Below the pieces are notes generated by a model that was not told the DNA's origin, did not search any database, and was given only the letters and a program-made list of their open reading frames with translations. From NCBI GenBank assembly GCA_900550765.1, contig URTC01000041.1:1-9787 (forward strand): 9,787 nucleotides of DNA, read 5' to 3'. Origin of the DNA: an uncultured Clostridia bacterium. Lineage in GTDB: Bacteria > Bacillota > Clostridia > Christensenellales > QALW01. The stretch's first letter is position 1; every line of letters starts with the position of its first letter. A program made the translations under genes and the position numbers. This document shows positions 6,512 through 9,787 of the stretch, piece after piece.

Positions 6512-9172
6512 ATGATGAAGCTTTTCCGCAATGCGGCGGTGCTGCTTTTAGCAGGGCTGCTGCTCTTTACCGGCTGCGCTAAAAAGCCGCAGCAGGAAGC
6601 AGGCGGACCGTCAGCAACGGCCGCTTCTTCCGGCATTACGGCTTCCCCCGCGCCGACGCGTACACCCGGCAGTACGGTGTCCGGCGATGAAACGGGGGCC
6701 CCCGGAGATACAGGCGCTCCGGGAAGTACTTCCGCGCCTGCGGGCAGCGGCGGCAGCAATGGGAATATCGGAGGCATCTCCGGCGGGGGAAATACCGGCG
6801 GAACCGGCAGCAATACCGGCGGCATCATTCCGCCCTCGAGCGGCGGGGGATCTGAAATTATTGAAAAGAACCTGATTCCCGACGCCAGTTCCACCTTTAA
6901 CAGCGTTTCCTCCGTAAGCCAGACCGGCTGGACGCTTAAATACGGCTCGATTTCCCCCACGATCTCTTCTTCCGGCTACGGCGGCACTAAGTGTCTTTAT
7001 TATACCAAGGCCGCATCCAGCAGCGAAAATTATTTTTCGCCCGCGATTAATTTAGCGCCTTACATACCTTCGGCAGGGTATTATACAATTCGGTTCCAGT
7101 ATAAAATTGCAGCGTCAGAGGAAGTTTCGCCGTTTACCGGATTGATTCGTGGGAATGCGGAGGATCAAAATTCTTTTATAAAAGAGAATAACGGAAATTA
7201 TTATGCAAATCTGACGAGCGCGCCTTCCACCCGGCCGGGAGAATGGCAGAAATATGAGGCTACGTTTAAGGTACAGGCCAGTGATATTAAAACTTCTGCC
7301 AACTGGAATTTCTGTGTGCATCAGATCTCCGATATGGTGACGGGGATCTATATCGATAACTTTGAGCTGATTACCTTTATTGATAATACCAAGCCCTCGG
7401 GGGTTTCTTCAGCCGTTACCTGGGTGGCCAATGAAGTGGTGCTGGTAAGCGATCGGTTTTATAATGACGCGTTTAATGATGTGGACGTAGACCTTGTTTT
7501 GACCAACGGCAGCGTTACCTATACGATTCCCGGTTTCTGGGACGGCAGCAGCGTGTGGCGCATTCGCTTTGTATGCCCCACCGCCGGCACCTGGACGTAT
7601 AAAACTGTATGCACTAACACCAAGGATACCGGCCTGCATAATCAAACCGGCCGCATTACCTGTACCAATTATACGGGCAGCCTGGAAATTTATAAACGCG
7701 GTTTTGTAAAGACCTCCTCGGGCACGCGGTACTTTATGTATAACGACGGTACGCCGTTCTTCTATTTGGGCGATACCCACTGGAGTTTGGGTTCCGAATC
7801 TTTGGACATGGTAAAGACCATTACGGCTCACCGGGCGAAGCAGGGGTATACGGTCATTCAAAGCGAGCCTCTGGGTGCTTTCTTTACGGTGGAGGACGGC
7901 ATGGATGAGGGCGATATTATAGGCTTTAAGGCGAATGACCAGAAATTCCAGGCCATTGCGGCCGAAGGCCTGGTGCACGCCAACGCGCAGTTCTTTTTCC
8001 CGCACAGTATGAATACCTGCATTGAAAACCATGGCGGTTATTCTTCGCGCGATGTATCGCTCTCAGTGAACGGTTCTTCGGTAACGGTTAAAGATCTTTC
8101 CAATCAGGCTAAAAACTATCTCAAAAAGCTTTCTCGATACTGGGTGGCCCGCTATAGCGCCTATCCCGTGATGTGGACGTTGGGCCAGGAGGTCGACAAT
8201 GACTTTTACTGGGACAGAAGCGAGCATTTGAAGTGGAATTTTGTAAATAATCCCTATAAGTTAGTGGCTGAATATATCGCCCAGTATGATCCCTACAGCC
8301 ATCCGCTGACAGCGCATCAGGAAACCACGGGGAAAACTGCGGCTTTGGGCAACGGCTACGGCGCCGGCGAGAGCGGCACGCTGTATTTAGGCGGCAGGGA
8401 GGAGGTTTATCCTTCCGCTTTCCGCAAGGTGAAGGCGCATACCTGGTATGCGGCGCAGTGGTCCCCCAGCCTTACCGGCAATTATGATTATGCCGTGGCC
8501 AAGGACTACTGGTATAACGGCCAGGGCAAGCCGGTGGTCAACTATGAGGGACGCTACTGTTACCTGTGGACCAAGAATTTCGGTGCGCGGATGCAGGGCT
8601 GGACGGCCTATTTAAACGGCATGTTCGGCTATGGATGGGGCGGCCACGATACTTGGAGCTACAGTAACCCGTATAACGAGGACGTTGATTCCTTCGACGG
8701 TGTGGATACTATTACCTCGGCTGAGAAAATAAAGGCTACCTGGAGAGATTCGCTGGAATATGCAAGCTCTTACCAGACGGGCTATATGCGTAATTTCTTC
8801 GGCACCTTGGATTGGTGGAACTTAATTCCGCGGTTCGATAATGCCTCGTATTTCAGAAACAGCAGCGGGGTTTACAGCGTAACGGCCAGCAACAGCAGCA
8901 ATACCAAGATGGTGATTTATTTCTATAGTTTTTACGATAGCTCAGTGGCCGCCAAAAATAATACAACGGAGGCCGGCGGCCGTTCCACCGGTGTAATTGG
9001 GAATCTTTCGCCCAATACCACCTATAAATACAAGTGGTTCAACCCCATTACCGGGCAGTTTTCGGCTGAGGGCAGTTTTACTTCTACGTCTGCAGGAACC
9101 TACAGTATTGGCAATAAGATGAGGAACGGAAAGACTTGTAATACGGATATGGTATATTATAAGTACCGGTAA
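6512..9172 (+). CDS. Surface lipoprotein with carbohydrate-binding, DUF5060-like and apiosidase-like (DUF4038) glycoside hydrolase domains
   Basis: 886-residue protein. A lipoprotein signal (KLFRN, hydrophobic core AAVLLLAGLLLF) ends in lipobox LFTGC with Cys22. A Gly/Ser/Thr/Pro-rich linker (about 23-117) with collagen-like GAPGDTGAPG spaces the enzyme from the membrane. Residues about 120-288 look like a CBM4/9-type jelly roll (GWTLKYGS, GEWQKYEATFKV, IYIDNFEL). Residues about 300-390 resemble DUF5060 (FNDVDVDLVL, IPGFWDG, CPTAGTWTYKT). From about 397 a DUF4038/GH140-like barrel follows (YNDGTPFFYLGDTHW 410-424, MWTLGQEVDND, VVNYEGRY). Glu560 and Glu679 are candidate catalytic acids. A C-terminal beta domain (about 783-870; WFNPITGQFS) resembles the collagen-binding-like domain often fused to DUF4038. 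Likely role: hydrolysis of a plant or mucin side-chain glycan at the cell surface; substrate unknown. The start is chosen at 6512 because GAGGTG lies just upstream and the signal peptide begins there; ATG 6515 is equally possible. Own promoter and terminator. Confidence 0.88.
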   Translation: MMKLFRNAAVLLLAGLLLFTGCAKKPQQEAGGPSATAASSGITASPAPTRTPGSTVSGDETGAPGDTGAPGSTSAPAGSGGSNGNIGGISGGGNTGGTGSNTGGIIPPSSGGGSEIIEKNLIPDASSTFNSVSSVSQTGWTLKYGSISPTISSSGYGGTKCLYYTKAASSSENYFSPAINLAPYIPSAGYYTIRFQYKIAASEEVSPFTGLIRGNAEDQNSFIKENNGNYYANLTSAPSTRPGEWQKYEATFKVQASDIKTSANWNFCVHQISDMVTGIYIDNFELITFIDNTKPSGVSSAVTWVANEVVLVSDRFYNDAFNDVDVDLVLTNGSVTYTIPGFWDGSSVWRIRFVCPTAGTWTYKTVCTNTKDTGLHNQTGRITCTNYTGSLEIYKRGFVKTSSGTRYFMYNDGTPFFYLGDTHWSLGSESLDMVKTITAHRAKQGYTVIQSEPLGAFFTVEDGMDEGDIIGFKANDQKFQAIAAEGLVHANAQFFFPHSMNTCIENHGGYSSRDVSLSVNGSSVTVKDLSNQAKNYLKKLSRYWVARYSAYPVMWTLGQEVDNDFYWDRSEHLKWNFVNNPYKLVAEYIAQYDPYSHPLTAHQETTGKTAALGNGYGAGESGTLYLGGREEVYPSAFRKVKAHTWYAAQWSPSLTGNYDYAVAKDYWYNGQGKPVVNYEGRYCYLWTKNFGARMQGWTAYLNGMFGYGWGGHDTWSYSNPYNEDVDSFDGVDTITSAEKIKATWRDSLEYASSYQTGYMRNFFGTLDWWNLIPRFDNASYFRNSSGVYSVTASNSSNTKMVIYFYSFYDSSVAAKNNTTEAGGRSTGVIGNLSPNTTYKYKWFNPITGQFSAEGSFTSTSAGTYSIGNKMRNGKTCNTDMVYYKYR

Positions 9173-9177
9173 AAAAT

Positions 9178-9209
9178 ATCCGGCGCCTATAACGTGCGCC
9201 GGATGTTTT
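9178..9209 (+). terminator. Rho-independent terminator after the lipoprotein gene
   Basis: ATCCGGCGC (9178-9186), a 9-base loop, and GCGCCGGAT (9196-9204) form a perfect 9-bp GC-rich stem followed by gtttt. An A-run before the stem gives a T-run on the minus strand, so it could work in both directions. It starts six bases after the stop codon. Confidence 0.88.
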
Positions 9210-9527
9210 GTAAAGAAAAATCATGCTGCGTATAAGAAACGAGCTTTAGTGAGGAAAAATAGAAAGAAAACAGGTTCCGCCTCCCCTTGATGAGAAAGGG
9301 CGGCTTTTTGCAGAGTGAAAATTCGCAGGGAGAGCGAAAGAAACATCCGCTCAGTCGGCTGTCGCGTTTTCCCTGAAAGACCAAGATCGCAGCTTTGCTG
9401 TACGGCTGGTTCATAAAAAGCAAATTTGTGCGCTGCCATTAACTATATCCGCAAAATTTGCTGTATAGCGGAAGATTTTTATTGACCGTGCCGGCAGAAA
9501 AAATATCATGTTTTTTCGATATAGGTA
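9210..9527. other. Intergenic region upstream of thuA-like gene
   Basis: No gene can be supported. Minus-strand open frames here lack a ribosome binding site and recognisable motifs. Two structures are visible. One is an imperfect stem, GCCTCCCCTT/AAAGGGCGGC (9279-9304), followed by ttttt. The other is the long inverted repeat at 9419-9462, listed separately. The region is unusually long for this compact window and may hold regulatory elements or a decayed sequence. Confidence 0.5.
9419..9462. repeat. Imperfect inverted repeat upstream of thuA promoter
   Basis: AGCAAATTTGTGCG (9419-9432) pairs with CGCAAAATTTGCT (9450-9462), 13 pairs with one bulged G and a 17-base loop. It sits about 65 bases upstream of the predicted -35 box of the ThuA-like gene. 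It could be an operator or an RNA hairpin; function unknown. Confidence 0.55.
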
Positions 9528-9556
9528 TGGACTTTCTTTTGGAACATTGTTATAAT
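9528..9556 (+). promoter_or_regulatory. Sigma-A promoter for the ThuA-like gene
   Basis: TGGACT (9528-9533, 4 of 6 to consensus) and perfect TATAAT (9551-9556) are separated by 17 bases. TG one base before the -10 box makes it an extended -10 promoter. The ATG follows 30 bases after the -10 box. Confidence 0.75.
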
Positions 9557-9586
9557 AAAGAAAAATGCTTTAAGGAGTATGAGGAA

Positions 9587-9787
9587 ATGATAAGGGTAAC
9601 CGTTTGGAATGAATTCAAGCATGAAAAGGAAGAGGAACAAATCCGCAGGATCTACCCCCAGGGGATCCATCAGGCCATCGCCGAATTTTTAGGAAAAGAA
9701 GAGGATATCACGGTAAGAACCGCTACGTTGGATGACCCTGCGTGCGGTTTGACGCAGGAGGTTCTTGATGATACGGATGTGTTGATC
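9587..9787 (+). CDS. ThuA-like (trehalose utilisation family) protein, 5' part only
   Basis: The first 67 codons are present and open to the window edge. The protein begins [20 protein letters not shown] and continues through [15 protein letters not shown] and [26 protein letters not shown]. This matches the N-terminus of the ThuA domain family (class I glutamine amidotransferase-like fold), named after the trehalose utilisation gene of rhizobia. Members are often found with sugar-metabolism genes, and the biochemical activity of most is unproven. The start is supported by AAGGAG (9572-9577), 9 bases upstream, and by a promoter just before. It follows a glycoside hydrolase-like lipoprotein on the same strand, which suggests a role in glycan or sugar use, but each has its own promoter. 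The C-terminal two thirds lie outside the window. Confidence 0.88.
   Translation, partial: MIRVTVWNEFKHEKEEEQIRRIYPQGIHQAIAEFLGKEEDITVRTATLDDPACGLTQEVLDDTDVLI

Noticed and set aside
6490..6960. Minus-strand open frame of 156 codons rich in Pro and Gly
   Set aside because: It is a mirror of the low-complexity Gly/Ser/Pro linker of the lipoprotein; GC-rich repeats lack stops on both strands.
7409..8032. Minus-strand open frame of 207 codons
   Set aside because: It is antisense to the lipoprotein gene, whose frame is supported by signal peptide, domains, promoter and terminator.
9187..9439. Two overlapping minus-strand open frames of 72 and 78 codons
   Set aside because: No ribosome binding site, no motif, and one extends into the lipoprotein terminator. 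Possibly a decayed repeat, but nothing supports a gene.

Overview
The window looks like a chromosomal segment from a low-to-mid GC Bacillota (Firmicutes), most likely class Clostridia. The evidence is the HrcA/CIRCE heat-shock operon, a DnaK of the shorter Gram-positive length, strong AGGAGG-type ribosome binding sites, sigma-A promoters of the TTGACA/TATAAT type, an EndoAI/NdoA-like (MazEF) toxin-antitoxin pair and a divergent clostridial-type PRPP synthetase. Genus cannot be fixed from sequence alone.

Layout. Positions 1-460 (minus) hold the 5' part of a divergent ribose-phosphate pyrophosphokinase gene with its own promoter. Positions 564-5311 (minus) hold a complete class I heat-shock operon: promoter, perfect CIRCE operator, hrcA, grpE, dnaK, dnaJ and a rho-independent terminator. 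The dnaJ reading frame is broken by one missing base in a run of T (coding strand) at the end of the Gly/Phe linker; all else in dnaJ is intact. Positions 5520-6244 (plus, divergent from hrcA) hold a small ribbon-helix-helix antitoxin gene, two adjacent hairpins, a mazF/ndoA-type toxin gene and a terminator. Positions 6399-9209 (plus) hold a promoter, a large lipoprotein with carbohydrate-binding, DUF5060-like, apiosidase-like (DUF4038) and C-terminal beta domains, and a terminator. From 9587 to the window end (plus) is the start of a ThuA-like gene with its own promoter.

Functionally there are three themes. The first is protein quality control: HrcA represses through CIRCE, while GrpE, DnaK and DnaJ form the Hsp70 cycle. 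The second is an RNase toxin with its antitoxin, which shares the intergenic region with the heat-shock promoter. The third is glycan use: a surface-anchored glycoside hydrolase-like lipoprotein followed by a ThuA-family gene. No wholly new system is obvious. The points most worth a second look are the dnaJ frameshift, loss of the usual catalytic threonine in the MazF-like toxin, and the unannotated inverted repeats around the antitoxin and toxin genes and upstream of thuA.
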